Shown: one piece after another, positions 37,728 to 47,149 of the stretch
Position numbering within the stretch: position 1 is the first letter of the stretch
Layout: every line of letters begins with the position of its first letter
Assembly (NCBI GenBank): GCA_020975725.1
Contig: QXJR01000023.1
Coordinates: forward strand, 62,001-126,000
DNA from: Picocystis sp. L7
Taxonomy: Eukaryota > Chlorophyta > Picocystophyceae > Picocystales > Picocystaceae
Length of the DNA: 64,000 bases
Direction of reading: 5' to 3'
The notes under the pieces: generated by a model
Database searches by the model: none
What the model saw: only the letters and a program-made list of their open reading frames with translations
Told to the model about the DNA's origin: nothing
Program-made: the position numbers and the translations under genes

Positions 37728-40700
37728 ATGGAGCTGAGCGTGGAAGAACGATACGTCTCCTGTGCTCTCTTCACGCTCGCCTTGCATTCCACTGTGCGGG
37801 ATGCACTCACGGCAGAACCTTTCGCGGAATCCATCGACGGGAAGGCGGCTGCCATCGGCTACCTCGAACGTGATGACGAATTCGGCATCTACAACAAAGT
37901 GTCCGAAGACGGCGAAGCGAGGATCGCGGATCGAGTGGCCAGAGGGAAACCTGGTCCTTGCAGTTTTGCCGAGTGCCAGGCATGGGAGATGCGAGGCATA
38001 TGCGAGCGTGTGTTTTCAAGAATGAAACTGCCTTACAAGTCCTGGCCTGGACTGCTGGCCACGCCTAGACAAGTATTGGATACTCTGGAAGACAGAGAGG
38101 TGCTGAAGTCTTACGTGGACAGCCTGATCCGAACCCTGCAAGACGACGGGGATGAAACTCAAAGCGAACCGGGGAATCGAGAAGAGAGGCCCGTTCCCCA
38201 GGCCATTGGTATCATGTGGGCTCTGCTGGATGCATGCATTGGCACCGAAGAAGAAGTACAGGGAAACCAAGGCGTTGAGCACGGGGCCAAAAGCCAGCCT
38301 ATTGGCAAGGAACGGAAGGAGGAACCGAACCCTGCACGAGGATACACAGCGATATCACCAGGGAAAGAACTGCACCGCTCCCCAAAGGGGAAGGGCATTG
38401 CGATTTTCAGTGAAACGCCAAGGTCGGAACAGCCCTCTGTGCTTCAGTCTTCGGACCGAAACACTGCCCCTGTAGGTAGGAAAGACACGGTATACCTGGA
38501 TGCAAAAGAGTACCCTGGGAATCAGACAATGGAGGATCCACAATCGGCCACTGGAATGGGGGAGTGGCCTCAATCTGAATCGGATTGCTCTCCACAGTCG
38601 CGTGGCACCCCAAGCTCAATCGGCAAAATGCACCATAGCAAGCAGTCTGGTTTCGTGGTTGAGCCACCTGCAGCTCTCGAAACTCAGCACCCCCCTCCAG
38701 AAGAGGGGTCTGATTTTGACAAACTTCTGAAAGAACGCATGAAAGATAATCTGGTGGTACCAGAATTTTCAGGGACGCAACCGTATGTGCATGGACAAAA
38801 CGTTGAGATACTATGTGAGGAAAGCCGTCTTGTGAGCGAAGAAGAAGTCAATGATATTGAATTTGAAGCCAATTTTGACGATGATGCAGAGGACGACACG
38901 GAGTGGTCCTTGCAGGCTGAGGGTGCAAGCAGTGCACCCACGAAGGATGGAGAGACGCGAGCAAATGGAACCGAAGTTCCCAACACAGAATCAAGAAGAG
39001 CGGTCGCTGAGGAAGATTTTGAGGAGGAGCAGTGGGACAGGTGGACAGGGGAGGAGACACCTAGCGAAGAAGATGCTACCTTTGAGGCGGTTTTTAGTGA
39101 CGATGAAGAAGCTCGTGATCCTCCTGGTACTATTGCAAGAGGCAGTTCGTCTGGTGTGGTTGAAGCATCAACCGCTGGTGAAGTTGCAGCGAAGACACCC
39201 TTTTCGCCACCACAGTCGCCTGGTAGGGTGCTGTTGACAGACCCAACTGGGGAGACCAACTTGAGGGACAAAGTGGTGATTCTACAGGATGGAGCACTTG
39301 TCAGATGGTACGATGCCCGCTCGCGTGTGGCCCTTCGACGGTTGGCCATATGGCTTCGTTTATCCTGGGAATACGTGGCCCCGCTTGAGTCCCTGTTGGC
39401 AACCCAACGAGCACAGCCGGTCATTGCCGTTGAAATGCAAGAAGCTTACAAAGACGGGAAAGCTTCCAAGTATCGCTGGCTCAAGGTTGGTGCAGCTGCT
39501 ACGTTCGGGGGGGCGATCTTGGCTTTGACCGGTGGATTGGCAGCGCCTGCCTTGGCAGCAGGTGTCGGCACGGTCATGGCCGCCGCTGGTGCGGGAGCTA
39601 GCGCAGCCATGGCCTCGGCGATGCTTACGACGCCAGTCGTGGCTGCAGGATTTGGTGCCGCTGGTGCTGGAATCATGGGCAAGAAGTTTGATCGCCTCAC
39701 CGCTGGTATCAAAGAGCTGGGTTTTGTCTCCTTGGGCCAGGCCCAAGCCGAAGATGCGGAGGGGGATGCTCGGCGTGCCACCGATCACGAGAACAATTTT
39801 AGCGCGCAGCAGCTGTTTGACACCTACGACGACGTGGACCTGATCGATATGGGCGGGCACTCAGAGGAGGAGGAGGAGGAGGGCAAGGAAACACCCTCGA
39901 AGGGCGAGGGCGAGGGCGAGGGCGCAGTTTGCGCTGCTTCAGCAGCTGCCTACGCCGCTTTGAAGGCCAAGGAACGCAGAGAGCCAGCCAGCCTCTTGGA
40001 CAAGATCACCGCTCTTTCTGACGAGGAGGAAGAGGAAACCTCCGAAGGAGACTCAGGCGAAGAGAAGGCGGGGACCGAAGGCAAAGGGGAGTCTTCTGGG
40101 GAGTCTGAAACGTTGGAAAAGGCCAACATTCACCCACGTCACAAATCATTGGTTTCGGACGACAAGGAACACCTGGCGGTCACCCTTGCCGTTTCCGGGT
40201 GGGTAAGGGACATGGACGATTACACACGTCCGTGGTATGGTCTCAATCGCATGGATTGTGAGCGTTTCTGTCTGGTGTGGGAGAGCGAGGAGCTCCTTGC
40301 CCTCGGTAAGGCATTGGAGAGTTTTGTTCGTTCCAAGGTGGTTACGGAGGGGACGAAGTACTGGATAGCTCACACGGCCGCGGCAGGGGTGCTCGCCGCA
40401 TGCGCTTGGCCGTCCTTGATCCTCACGGCTTCCGGCTTCATCGACAACGCTTGGGCGGTTGCGTTGGACCGTGCAGAGAAGCTGGGCCGCGTGTTAGCCG
40501 ACGTTTTGGCGGCCAATTTCCACGGGGACAAGCCCATCACCTTGATTGGTTATTCGTTGGGTGCCAAGTCCATCTTTCACTGCTTGGAAGAGCTCCACAA
40601 GCGCGGACGTCGTGGCACGGTGGAACGTGCGATATTGCTGGGCACCCCGATCGAAAGGAATGTGGATCGATGGCGCAAGGCTCGCGAGGTCGTGTCTGGT

Positions 40701-40898
40701 CGCCTGGTGAATGGTTACACCATGAACGATTGGGTCTTGGGCCTGGTGTTTCGCGCCACCAACACGAACATGGCGGCGGGTCTGTCTCCTGTGGCGGTGC
40801 ACGGCGTGGAGAACGTGAACTTGAGCTGTCTCATCGAAGGTCATTCGGACTATCCGGACAAGATCGGAAGCATCCTTCACATGCTCAAGCTGGCCTGA
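37728..40898 (+). CDS. DUF726 / TMCO4-family alpha-beta hydrolase membrane protein
   Basis: The 1056-residue product has a conserved N-terminal helical block (1-140). A long acidic, low-complexity linker rich in Glu and Asp follows (about 160-500). A Gly/Ala-rich double membrane segment comes next (about 587-640, GGAILALTGGLAAPALAAGV). A second acidic insert follows, and then the hydrolase core: the nucleophile elbow GYSLGAKS places the catalytic Ser near residue 943. The end of the DUF726 domain is GTVERAILLGTPIERNVDRW, NGYTMNDWVLGLVFRATNTN and GVENVNLSCLIEGHSDYPDK. The family includes yeast Mil1 and animal TMCO4, linked to membrane or vesicle functions; the substrate is unknown. The acidic inserts make it longer than usual relatives. 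Single exon. Confidence 0.88.
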   Translation: MELSVEERYVSCALFTLALHSTVRDALTAEPFAESIDGKAAAIGYLERDDEFGIYNKVSEDGEARIADRVARGKPGPCSFAECQAWEMRGICERVFSRMKLPYKSWPGLLATPRQVLDTLEDREVLKSYVDSLIRTLQDDGDETQSEPGNREERPVPQAIGIMWALLDACIGTEEEVQGNQGVEHGAKSQPIGKERKEEPNPARGYTAISPGKELHRSPKGKGIAIFSETPRSEQPSVLQSSDRNTAPVGRKDTVYLDAKEYPGNQTMEDPQSATGMGEWPQSESDCSPQSRGTPSSIGKMHHSKQSGFVVEPPAALETQHPPPEEGSDFDKLLKERMKDNLVVPEFSGTQPYVHGQNVEILCEESRLVSEEEVNDIEFEANFDDDAEDDTEWSLQAEGASSAPTKDGETRANGTEVPNTESRRAVAEEDFEEEQWDRWTGEETPSEEDATFEAVFSDDEEARDPPGTIARGSSSGVVEASTAGEVAAKTPFSPPQSPGRVLLTDPTGETNLRDKVVILQDGALVRWYDARSRVALRRLAIWLRLSWEYVAPLESLLATQRAQPVIAVEMQEAYKDGKASKYRWLKVGAAATFGGAILALTGGLAAPALAAGVGTVMAAAGAGASAAMASAMLTTPVVAAGFGAAGAGIMGKKFDRLTAGIKELGFVSLGQAQAEDAEGDARRATDHENNFSAQQLFDTYDDVDLIDMGGHSEEEEEEGKETPSKGEGEGEGAVCAASAAAYAALKAKERREPASLLDKITALSDEEEEETSEGDSGEEKAGTEGKGESSGESETLEKANIHPRHKSLVSDDKEHLAVTLAVSGWVRDMDDYTRPWYGLNRMDCERFCLVWESEELLALGKALESFVRSKVVTEGTKYWIAHTAAAGVLAACAWPSLILTASGFIDNAWAVALDRAEKLGRVLADVLAANFHGDKPITLIGYSLGAKSIFHCLEELHKRGRRGTVERAILLGTPIERNVDRWRKAREVVSGRLVNGYTMNDWVLGLVFRATNTNMAAGLSPVAVHGVENVNLSCLIEGHSDYPDKIGSILHMLKLA

Positions 40899-41272
40899 GG
40901 GGAGGCGTCGTGCGGATGGGCCCGTTTCGCGTGTGCGCGACGCGAGGCTGCGGTCCGATCGTCGGCGTCCGCTCGCGCGTGCTTGGCGTGTGTGTTTCCG
41001 GTTCGCGAACGCGCGATGCGATGGAGGTGGCTACGCCCGGGACCGTGCAGTTGAAAGTGCAAAACTGTTGATACACTTGTCGTTGATCTTTCGTGCGCCG
41101 TTCTTCTACATGCAATTCCATCCGGAGGCCAGGTGTGGGCTTTGGTTGCTGCGCTCTTCACCACACGTCCAGGTCGTCGTCTCTTGCCTTTTCGTCGTCG
41201 TCTCTTCCACCCGCTCTCGCTTCGAGCCGCGCGTGCAGGCGCTTCCCCTGGTCCTCTTTACCTCCATCTCCT
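40899..41272. other. Intergenic region between convergent genes
   Basis: Between the DUF726 gene and the convergent small plastid gene. No frame of interest and no AATAAA seen; probably 3' untranslated sequence for both. Confidence 0.5.
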
Positions 41273-41697
41273 TCAGTTTCCGGTCTCGATGTATCCCGTG
41301 GCGATGCCGATGCCCAAGATCACGAACGGCACGGCCATGCCGAACAGGATGGACAGCGCCAAGGGGTCTTGCAAGGGAGACTTTCCTTCGCGTTCGTCCT
41401 TGCTCTGCCAGAACTCCTCCGGCTCTTCCTCCCGGGTGATGAACTTGCGTTTGGAAGACGACTCTGCGCGTCCACGACCCTCCCAGGTCCGCGTCAGCCC
41501 ACGCCTGCACCGTCCTCGTCGCGCCGTGCCTCCGTCTCCCACGCACCGTCTTCCGGTCCTCCGCCCAAGGCGCGGGTCTGCACGGTCCTCGGACGCGTCC
41601 TGGACCGTCTCCTTCCATCCTGGGACCTCGCCAGCCCGCGGGTGCGCGCCTGTCGGCTCGAAAACGCGAGCGAAGAGGCCGCCATCGCCATCGCCAT
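41273..41697 (-). CDS. Small plastid-targeted membrane protein, two exons
   Basis: Exon 1 (41697-41547) starts MAMAMAASSLAFSSRQARTR, a classic chloroplast transit peptide. Exon 2 (41463-41273) encodes SSSKRKFITREEEPEEFWQS, then an 'EGKSPLQDPLALS' segment, one membrane helix (ILFGMAVPFVILGIGIATGY) and the end IETGN. The 83-bp intron has donor GTGCGT, a CTGAC branch-like site and acceptor GACGCGCAG, phase 1. The spliced product is 113 residues. The acidic EEEPEEFW block followed by a Pro-containing helix looks like a thylakoid or envelope small protein, but I cannot name the family. The frames around exon 1 continue into the upstream minisatellite only by chance. Confidence 0.7.
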
Positions 41698-41764
41698 CGC
41701 CTTCGATTGTCTTTGCACGTGGACTCGATCCACTCGACCACCCCCAGGAACCCAAGGGGCGGAA

Positions 41765-42215
41765 AGGTCTCGATCGGACATCGCGATCTCGGGGGAAGAG
41801 ATCGCGATCCACGGGGCGGTTGCATCGATGTCTTTCTCGAGAAGGGGAAGGGGAAAGGTCTCGATCGGACATCGCGATCTCGGGGGAAGAGATCGCGATC
41901 CACGGGGTTGGATCATCGATGTCTTTCTCGAGAAGGGGAGAAGGGGAAAGGTCTCGATCGGACATCGCGATCTCGGGGGAAGAGATCGCGATCCACGGGG
42001 CGGTTGCATCGATGTCTTTCTCGAGAAGGGGAAGGGGAAAGGTCTCGATCGGACATCGCGATCTCGGGGGAAGAGATCGCGATCCACGGGGTTGGATCAT
42101 CGATGTCTTTCTCGAGAAGGGGAGAAGGGGAAAGGTCTCGATCGGACATCGCGATCTCGGGGGAAGAGATCGCGATCCATGGGGCGGGATCATCGATGTC
42201 TTTCTCCAGAGGGGG
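41765..42215. repeat. Palindrome-rich minisatellite of alternating 90- and 93-bp units
   Basis: Five consecutive units start with GGTCTCGATCGGACATCGCG and contain AGAGATCGCGATCCACGGGG. Two versions alternate, one with GCGGTTGCATCGATG and one with GTTGGATCATCGATG, so the true period is a dimer of about 183 bp. Each unit holds several short palindromes (GATCGCGATC, ATCGAT, CTCGAG). The array fills the space between the start of the small plastid gene and the MFS transporter. Confidence 0.95.
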
Positions 42216-42447
42216 GGAAGGGGGAGGACCTCCCCCTCGAGGACATGGCGGGTCCACGTCCTCCTGCCCCCCCAAAGGGCCGTCTCAAAACCGCCATGGC
42301 ACGAACGAGGGAAACAGCACCGAGCGGGGGGTTTGAGGCAGGGGGGAACGAAGGCGACCCTTCGGGGACCTGCAGGCGGCCTTTCCCGCCAACACGTGTG
42401 GCGCAGATCGATCGAGGCGGTGGCGGGAGAAGGCGTACTTCGTAAGG

Positions 42448-43932
42448 ATGGGCGAGTTCCCGACCAAGAACGTGGCGGCCATCGCCGTGGTGCAGCTGGG
42501 ACAGAGCGTGCAGCTCATGGTGCTCTTTCCCATCCTGGTGTTCATGGTCAAATCCTACCGTGTGGTGGATCCAGAAGATGCGGCTGCCGTGTCCGCCTAC
42601 GCAGGGTTCCTGGCCTCCGCCTTTCCGATGGGAATGGTCGTCGGATCCTTCGTCTGGGGAAAGGTCTCGGATCGTGTCGGAAGAAAACCAGTGCTGGCCA
42701 TCGGTTGCACCGCGGCTGTGGGAGCCTCACTGGCCCTGGGACTCGTCAACAACTATTACCTGGCGGTCGCCATTCGACTGACCAGCGGATTGTTCAATTC
42801 GATCACCATCATGCTCAAGTGCATCGCCGGAGAGATCCTGGACAAGAAAAACTCCGCGCTGGGAATGTCCGTACTCACGCTGGGATGGAACGTGGGTACG
42901 GTGCTGGGACCGTTCATCGGAGGAGTGCTGCAGTGCGACGGGATACTGGGAATTAGCTGCGGGGGAGTGCTGTCTATCTTCGAGAGAAAACCTTTCCTCA
43001 TGGCCATGGGATGGACCGCCCTTGTGAGCTTCCTCTCCCTGCTGATCAGCGTCTTCGTGCTGCCGGAAACCATGGACAAGCATCGACATGCTTATGAAAT
43101 TGTGCCGGACGCTGGAGAGACGGAGCTGGCAGAGATGGAAAGGGGGAGCGAGGGCGTGGGAGGGAAGGGACAAAGCACGGAAGGGGAAGGGGCGCACCGA
43201 GACCTGGACAGCGACGAGATGCACAATCCAGCAGGGGAGTCCACGGGTCTCGTCGAGGAAGGGAAACCAGAGATGATGGACCAGAGTTTGCTGGAGAACC
43301 GGAAAGTCTTGGTGGTATTGGCGGTTTACGTGGGCGTTGCTCTGGTGTTCATTCTCTACGACGAAGTCTTTCCCATCTTCTGTGCGGCGCCGACGGAGAA
43401 GGGGGGGCTCAACTTCTCGTCGCAAGACATCGGGGTCTTGATCGGGCTGGGGGGGCTGGCATGTTTTCCATTCAGCATGGTCGTATATCCGTACGCGGTG
43501 AAGAGGAAGGGAGAAGCTTGGGCGGCGCAGGTGGGGTTCATCATGTCGTCCTTGATGTTCCTCGGTCCGCCCATCAGTTCCCTTATGGTGGATCGATCGA
43601 AGGTGCTCTGGAGTTTCCTGTTGCTGCTGAGTTTTTTCCGCAACGCGGCGGCTTCCATGGCGTTCACGGCCATCATCACCATCATGAATCAGGTAGCACC
43701 GGAGGGCAAGCTGGGGGAACTGAACGGCATAGGGCAAGGCCTGGGCAGCATCGTTCGTACGGTCGGTCCCGCATCAGGGGGATTGTTGTGGGCGGCCTCC
43801 ATGAACATGCATGTGGCTTACCACCAGTTTTTCGCGTTTTCTTTGATGTCGATGATCGGATTGGCGGTCTTTTACGTGTCCACGTACCTGGAGGGGAGCG
43901 AGGAGGGTGGCGATCACGTCCACGCCAGGTAG
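42448..43932 (+). CDS. Major facilitator transporter, ZIF1-like
   Basis: The 494-residue product has 12 predicted membrane helices split by a hydrophilic loop (about 215-285). The loop-2-3 motif of MFS antiporters is present as WGKVSDRVGRKPVL, and the helix-5 motif as LGWNVGTVLGPFIGGVL. The start (VVQLGQSVQLMVLFPILVFM, then AYAGFLASAFPMGMVVGS) and overall order match plant ZINC-INDUCED FACILITATOR-like proteins, which move nicotianamine, potassium or other small solutes at vacuolar or plasma membranes. The actual substrate is unknown. The ATG is preceded by GTAAGG. Its promoter contains the end of the minisatellite. Single exon. Confidence 0.88.
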   Translation: MGEFPTKNVAAIAVVQLGQSVQLMVLFPILVFMVKSYRVVDPEDAAAVSAYAGFLASAFPMGMVVGSFVWGKVSDRVGRKPVLAIGCTAAVGASLALGLVNNYYLAVAIRLTSGLFNSITIMLKCIAGEILDKKNSALGMSVLTLGWNVGTVLGPFIGGVLQCDGILGISCGGVLSIFERKPFLMAMGWTALVSFLSLLISVFVLPETMDKHRHAYEIVPDAGETELAEMERGSEGVGGKGQSTEGEGAHRDLDSDEMHNPAGESTGLVEEGKPEMMDQSLLENRKVLVVLAVYVGVALVFILYDEVFPIFCAAPTEKGGLNFSSQDIGVLIGLGGLACFPFSMVVYPYAVKRKGEAWAAQVGFIMSSLMFLGPPISSLMVDRSKVLWSFLLLLSFFRNAAASMAFTAIITIMNQVAPEGKLGELNGIGQGLGSIVRTVGPASGGLLWAASMNMHVAYHQFFAFSLMSMIGLAVFYVSTYLEGSEEGGDHVHAR

Positions 43933-44016
43933 ATGCACCTCCAATCCGAACCTGTTTGTTCGTGTTTCATCTTGGCCATCCATTCCCACCCATCCTGCCT
44001 TGCTTTGGGGATGGCA

Positions 44017-44022
44017 AATAAA
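44017..44022 (+). terminator. AATAAA poly(A) signal of the MFS gene
   Basis: AATAAA 85 nt after the MFS stop codon. Confidence 0.55.
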
Positions 44023-44090
44023 CACCTGAGTGATCCTGCCTCTGCTACAGCCCCTTCGGATTCTCCCAGGAGACCTGCCCCGTTTCGTAT

Positions 44091-44162
44091 CCCTTTCGAA
44101 GGGGGAGCCTCCATCGGAAGGATGGGGTTCGAAAGGGGATTCCGTTCGGGTTCGAAAGGGAG
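44091..44162 (+). promoter_or_regulatory. Three TTCGAAAGGGG-type motifs upstream of the Cys-rich protein gene
   Basis: CCCTTTCGAAGGGG (44091), GGTTCGAAAGGGGA (44127) and GGTTCGAAAGGGAG (44149) lie 40-110 bp before the ATG at 44204. The same motif recurs before several other start codons in the window. The regulatory role is inferred from recurrence and position only. Confidence 0.45.
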
Positions 44163-44203
44163 AAGGGGGAAGCTCCTGGATCCCATTTCGACGTGCTTCG
44201 ACG

Positions 44204-45317
44204 ATGGCGATGCGCCTCGCATGTGCGGCTTTGATCGCGCTTTTCGCCTTCTCTGGAGCCGAAACGGAGGAAGGAGGCGAACCGAAGACGTGCAACACGT
44301 ACGTGGAAGAGTCTGCCACACACGGATGCGCCGAACGGTTCGTCGTGGAGATGCGCGACGCGTTGGCGAGCGGAAACCAAGAAGACGTGGTCGAAGCCTG
44401 TCGAAGCACGTGTAGGAAAGACGCAGAAGAAGCGCTCATGGGACTGATGGCCGTGGGATGCGAAGATCACGTCCCTTGGAACCCAGAAGATGGAGAGGTG
44501 AGCGCCAACGTGGAAAACGCGTGGGAAGAACGTGCGAATCCGAACGAAACGAAGCACGCGACGTTCCACGTCCTTCCCACGTGCACACGCACATGCGATG
44601 CGAAAGCTTCGACCGACGAATGCGAAAGTTCCGCGCCTCTGCAAGAAGGATGCGAAGAAGAAACAGCAAAAGCCAAAGTTCGCTTTCCTGCGTCGTGCGT
44701 TCGCGAAGTCGACTCCTCGACGCTGGGCCCGATGGACGTGCTTGACCGTGCCAGAAAACCCGTCGGCGAAGACGTGGAGGAGTGGGATACGACAAGGCAA
44801 TCCTGGAAGATCGACTGTCTTTTCGGAGCGCTTGCGGATCGACGCGAAACCGTGGCTGACCGAGTCGCTTGCCCGATTCATGCGTGGACAAACTGTCCTG
44901 GCCAACAACGGATGCGAGGTCGCGCAGGTTCCCGAGGATGCCATGGATGTCCAATCCTTGCTCTTCGCCACTAGGCTGGCCTGCACTGAACATGCAGATG
45001 GCACCCCGTGCGTGGTTCATGCTCGCTCCCTTGTGGAGAATTCCGAGGTGGACTGTGTGTCGCTCCAGTCCATGGGATGCTGCGGGGCAACTTTCATTCG
45101 CGCTGCCGAGGGAAACATGGAAGACATGATGCGCTCTGCTTCAATGTGCGGCATCAACTTGAACAGCGCGTGCGAGAACATAACCCTCCCATCCTTGCCC
45201 CAGGCGGCAGTCTCACACATGCCGCACCACGACGGAAGCTACCAGAGGAAGGCAAGGCACACGACGACTCTCCTTGCTGCCCTCACGCTCTGCACATGGA
45301 TTGTCTGGTCGGCGTAG
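44204..45317 (+). CDS. Secreted Cys-rich protein with GPI-anchor-like end, two exons
   Basis: My preferred model joins 44204-44497 and 44928-45317 in phase 0. The intron is 430 bp, donor GAG/GTGAGC and acceptor GCGCAG, giving 227 residues. The N-terminus MAMRLACAALIALFAFSGAE is a clear signal peptide. The mature part has spaced cysteines (TCNTY, HGC, ACRSTC, VGC, then LACTEHADGTPC, VDC, GCC, SMC, SAC). The C-terminus ends in a hydrophobic run (TTLLAALTLCTWIVWSA) after a polar stretch, as in GPI-anchored proteins. A different model would keep part of the intron as coding, because it is open and also contains cysteines, but no other splice pair fits the frame change as well. I do not recognise the family. 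Confidence 0.6.
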
Positions 45318-45687
45318 GAGTTCATGGGCCTAGTTCCTCACTTGGAGCTTTCTGGCCAGGAAAAAATCTCGTTCCGCAGATGGCTGGCAAAATTCAAAGG
45401 CTTCTCTTGAAAGGCTACAACAACGGAGCCACAGGATATCCTCCACCCACCCAAAGCCTACGTGGCGGTAGGAAAAGTATGTTCGCCACCGAAGGGAAAG
45501 GTCAGGTATGGGTGGAGCGAAGCAAAGGCCGGGCGGACCAGGTTGAAATGAAAGCAAAGCACGCTCCGCGGTTTGCACTCCGACAGTGAAGCCGATGAGG
45601 GAATGTATTTATTAGGATCAGCATGCAAAGACTGGTGTGAAGACGGCGGGAGAGCGCAAGGGGTGCTCGAGCACCGGAAGCGACGTC
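45318..45687. other. Intergenic region between convergent genes
   Basis: 3' flank of the Cys-rich gene (plus) and of the RRM gene (minus, with its AATAAA at 45608-45613). No gene seen. Confidence 0.5.
45608..45613 (-). terminator. AATAAA poly(A) signal of the RRM gene
   Basis: AATAAA on the minus strand, about 75 nt past the RRM-protein stop. Confidence 0.6.
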
Positions 45688-46332
45688 CTAGTCCACCCCG
45701 CCGATGGGGACCTTCGACCTAGTGATTTTCACGACATTGTCGCCAATCTTTTGGCCGTCCATGGCCAAGGCTTTTGCGACTGCTTGTAGATTTTCGAACT
45801 CCAACCACGCGCAGTTTTTCCCCAATTTCATCCCCATGATCTTGCCGGCGTCTTTGAAGTGTTCACGGAGGGCGCTTTCGTTCGGTTGCTCGAGGGCTCC
45901 TACATGGACGGTTTTGTGCACTTTGTCCATCTCTTCTTCGGTGACAAAGATCCCATCGATTCCTTGCGCCATCGCCACGCGGATGAACCTTCCCGTGCCA
46001 TAGATGGGGACCTCCATTCCATCGAGGAGGCATGCCTTCTCTGCCTGCACCGTCCGTCCGAAGCACGTTTGCGACGTCGGCGCCACGTCCAAGGGTTCCT
46101 CCTCGCGTCAGCACCTCCATCTTCCGTTTTCGTCCCTTCGTGCGACGTTGGAGGCGTGTCCACGCACCTCTTCTTCGCTTCCGAACGCCACGAAGGCGAA
46201 CCGCTGGTCGTAGGCAGGATCGCCTCCCATTCGCACCTCCACCACGCGTCCCACGTTGTCGAAGAGCGTGGCCACGAGCGATTCGTCCATCGCACGTGGG
46301 ACCTGTCCCACGTACACCGTACAACCGCCCAT
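45688..46332 (-). CDS. Two-RRM RNA-binding protein, CID8-13-like, two exons
   Basis: Exons 46332-46168 and 46044-45688 join in phase 0 (donor GAG/GTGCGT, acceptor GTGCAG, intron 123 bp) and give 173 residues. RRM1 is split by the intron but perfect once joined: CTVYVGQVPRAMDESLVATL, GDPAYDQRFAFVAFGSEEE, then AEKACLLDGMEVPIYGTGRF. RRM2 is KTVHVGALEQPNESALREHF through KNCAWLEFENLQAVAKALAM to VVKITRSK. The tandem RRMs with GDP between beta 2 and beta 3, and the IRV..A linker, resemble the RRM region of plant CTC-interacting-domain proteins CID8-13. A PAM2 motif is not seen, so it may be a related splicing factor. The upstream open frame before ATG 46332 is leader. Confidence 0.82.
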
Positions 46333-47149
46333 GACGCCTCCCCTCCTTTCCTCTGGTTGGTCCTGGACGGCGGAGAATGCCACGCCCGTTCCTCGGAACG
46401 TCCGAAAGCGGGACCCTGACGACCCCACAAACCTGTCTGGAAGGGAAGAAGGATGTGAGATCCCCTCCTTCCAAGGTGTCGTTGGAAGGTCATGAGAAAG
46501 GCGGTGCTGGACCTCCGATTTAAGGGAAGACCGATCGAATCCCTCTCGTCTTCGACCGGGAGATAGATGGAGACGTGCTGGTGCAACAAAGCGAAGAGAA
46601 TGGAAGGATGGTCCGGTTCCAACGGGGTCCGTGGGACGGTAGGAATCCACCGCCCAGGCAGAAGCGTGCGGCGAGGAGGCCAGAGCCCCCAAGCACAGGA
46701 TGTGGAACAGGGTCCACCCCATGAAAATTCACACAAAAAGCACAAGGTTCGTTCCTTGGACGGGAAAAATCGTACGCTTCGTGAAAAGCAGTGCAGAGGG
46801 TCCAGGGACGGTGCTCGCGAGTATGCAGAAGTGCACGTCTGCCGGCGAGCAGGCTCTCGAACGCTGTCCTCCACAACAAAACGCACAGTGCCTCCGCTCC
46901 TCCTCGTGCACTGCCGGAGGATGCTGCCTGTGGATGCCCAGCCTAAACTCCTTTTCCAAGACCCAACGCAGGTCGAAGGAACAGAAAACACTGCGAGCGA
47001 GGTTCGGAGGGGATCCTGGATTCTTGCGATGGGCATCGAATGCCTGATCGATCAGAAGAAAGAAGGCCGGTCGCAGTTCCTCCTTTCCGAATTAGACGAG
47101 GGATGTCGGCGTGGAACGCGCTTGAAAGCATGGCGGCGGCTGCCCGGGC
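46333..47149. other. Intergenic region with one signal-peptide-like frame
   Basis: About 800 bp between the RRM gene and the YbaK gene, both on the minus strand. A minus-strand frame from 46722 begins MGWTLFHILCLGALASSPHA, which looks like a signal peptide, but its continuation is not protein-like and runs into the RRM leader. A Cys-rich plus-strand frame (46724-47047) is equally unsupported. I make no gene call. Confidence 0.4.

Noticed and set aside
41273-42193. 306-residue minus-strand frame through the minisatellite
   Set aside because: Only its last part (exon 2 of the small plastid gene) is coding; the rest is repeat translation.
46108-46722. Signal-peptide-like frame MGWTLFHILCLGALASSPHA
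   Set aside because: The sequence after the hydrophobic start is not protein-like and runs into the RRM gene leader; no splice partner found.
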